Origin: Nematopogon swammerdamellus | Lineage: Eukaryota; Arthropoda; Insecta; Lepidoptera; Adelidae | NCBI GenBank assembly: GCA_946902875.1 | Contig: OX336344.1 | Span: 18,435,791 to 18,499,790, forward strand | Length of the DNA: 64,000 nt | Direction: 5' to 3' | Shown: positions 63,670 through 64,000 of the stretch, one piece after another | How positions within the stretch are numbered: position 1 is the stretch's first letter | Layout: each line of letters begins with the position of its first letter | Notes under the pieces: generated by a model | What the model saw: the letters and a program-made list of their open reading frames with translations, nothing else | What the model was told of the DNA's origin: nothing | Databases searched by the model: none | Translations under genes and position numbers: made by a program

Positions 63670-64000
63670 CTTATCAGCCAGCTCCTTCTCCATTCTCCTT
63701 ATCTTCATCCTCAGCTCCCGATTCTCCACCTCCAGCAGGCTCAGCTCTGTCGAGAAACCGACGTCCTTCGCGCTGCCCAAGTTCGAGTCCCTGTACGCCC
63801 TGTGCGTATCCTTCCCGGTCGAGTCCGGACCGGAGTCCACGTCCGAATAGTAGACAGACTTGTCGGTTCTGTCGTGACTCTTGCTGCGGAAGGACGAAGG
63901 TTTGGCCATACGCTTCTCGACCTCGAGCTTGCGGACTGTGTCTTGAAGCGCGTCCACCTTGGCCTTCAGTTCGGACTTCTCGCGCTGTACCGCGTGCAAT
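63670..64000 (-). CDS. Coiled-coil protein, exon open at the window edge
   Basis: 110 codons visible, continuing past 64000: VQREKSELKAKVDALQDTVR, KLEVEKRMAKPSSFRSKSHD, RTDKSVYYSDVDSGPDSTGK, then LSLLEVENRELRMKIRRMEK and ELADK before AAG|GTTATT. Two coiled-coil stretches flank a polar Ser/Asp-rich linker (about residues 32-80 of the visible part) likely to be flexible or phosphorylated. No catalytic motif is seen. I do not recognise the family: centrosomal, Golgi or cytoskeletal scaffold proteins would all fit. With the three downstream exons the visible C-terminal part is about 245 residues. Confidence 0.85.

Overview
The window is eukaryotic, AT-rich and crowded with interspersed repeats. 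It looks like an insect, most likely a moth or butterfly: the dispersed repeat families are of the kind familiar from Lepidoptera (the GGCCAAGTGCGAGTC...CAGACAGA...GGAACCCTAAAAA repeat, the TAGCTTTTGCCCGCGGCTTCG repeat, the CAGCACAACACCGA hairpin repeat), mariner and piggyBac-like remnants are present, and the one fully intact gene encodes an insect-like Rap1 GTPase. The order is inferred from remembered repeats, not from a search.

Genes. Only two loci look functional. (1) Rap1, plus strand, 42703-43257: an intact single-exon small GTPase of 184 residues with all G boxes and a CVLL prenylation box. (2) A coiled-coil protein gene on the minus strand that enters from the right edge and ends at 47404. 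Four exons are visible: 64000(edge)-63670, 63225-63061, 50178-50044 and 47511-47404. All three introns are phase 0 with GT/AG ends, and one is 12.9 kb and filled with repeats. The two genes converge tail to tail. Its name is not recognised.

Repeat families, with the letters used below. S = SINE of about 390 bp whose head joins a tRNA-like A box, a 5S rRNA-like segment and a tRNA-like B box. P = roughly 430 bp repeat with a CAGA-rich tail. B = repeat of up to 300 bp with a strong internal hairpin. C = roughly 360 bp repeat starting TAGCTTTTGCCCGCGG, which in places carries 60-70 bp minisatellite arrays. D, E, F, G, H, I and J are smaller groups. Also present: two internally deleted mariners, a deleted piggyBac-like element, a pogo/Tigger-like MITE, two MITEs with about 8-bp target duplications, several fold-back elements, and C-terminal fragments of several LINE reverse transcriptases (Jockey-, RTE- and other types).

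Layout. 1-9.5 kb: P, C, B and S repeats, mariner 1 and a fold-back minisatellite element. 9.5-16 kb: three S copies and a 5'-truncated Jockey insertion. 16-17 kb: GC-rich, promoter-like stretch. 17-19 kb: two MITEs. 19-33 kb: LINE ends, B/C/S/P copies and a second minisatellite composite. 33-34 kb: a heptamer satellite. 34-40 kb: repeats and a perfect 186-bp duplication. 40-41 kb: mariner 2. 42-44 kb: Rap1. 44-47.4 kb: mostly unique DNA with a pogo-like MITE. 47.4-64 kb: the 3' half of the coiled-coil gene with repeat-rich introns. Most other open reading frames are products of repeats or low-complexity DNA.
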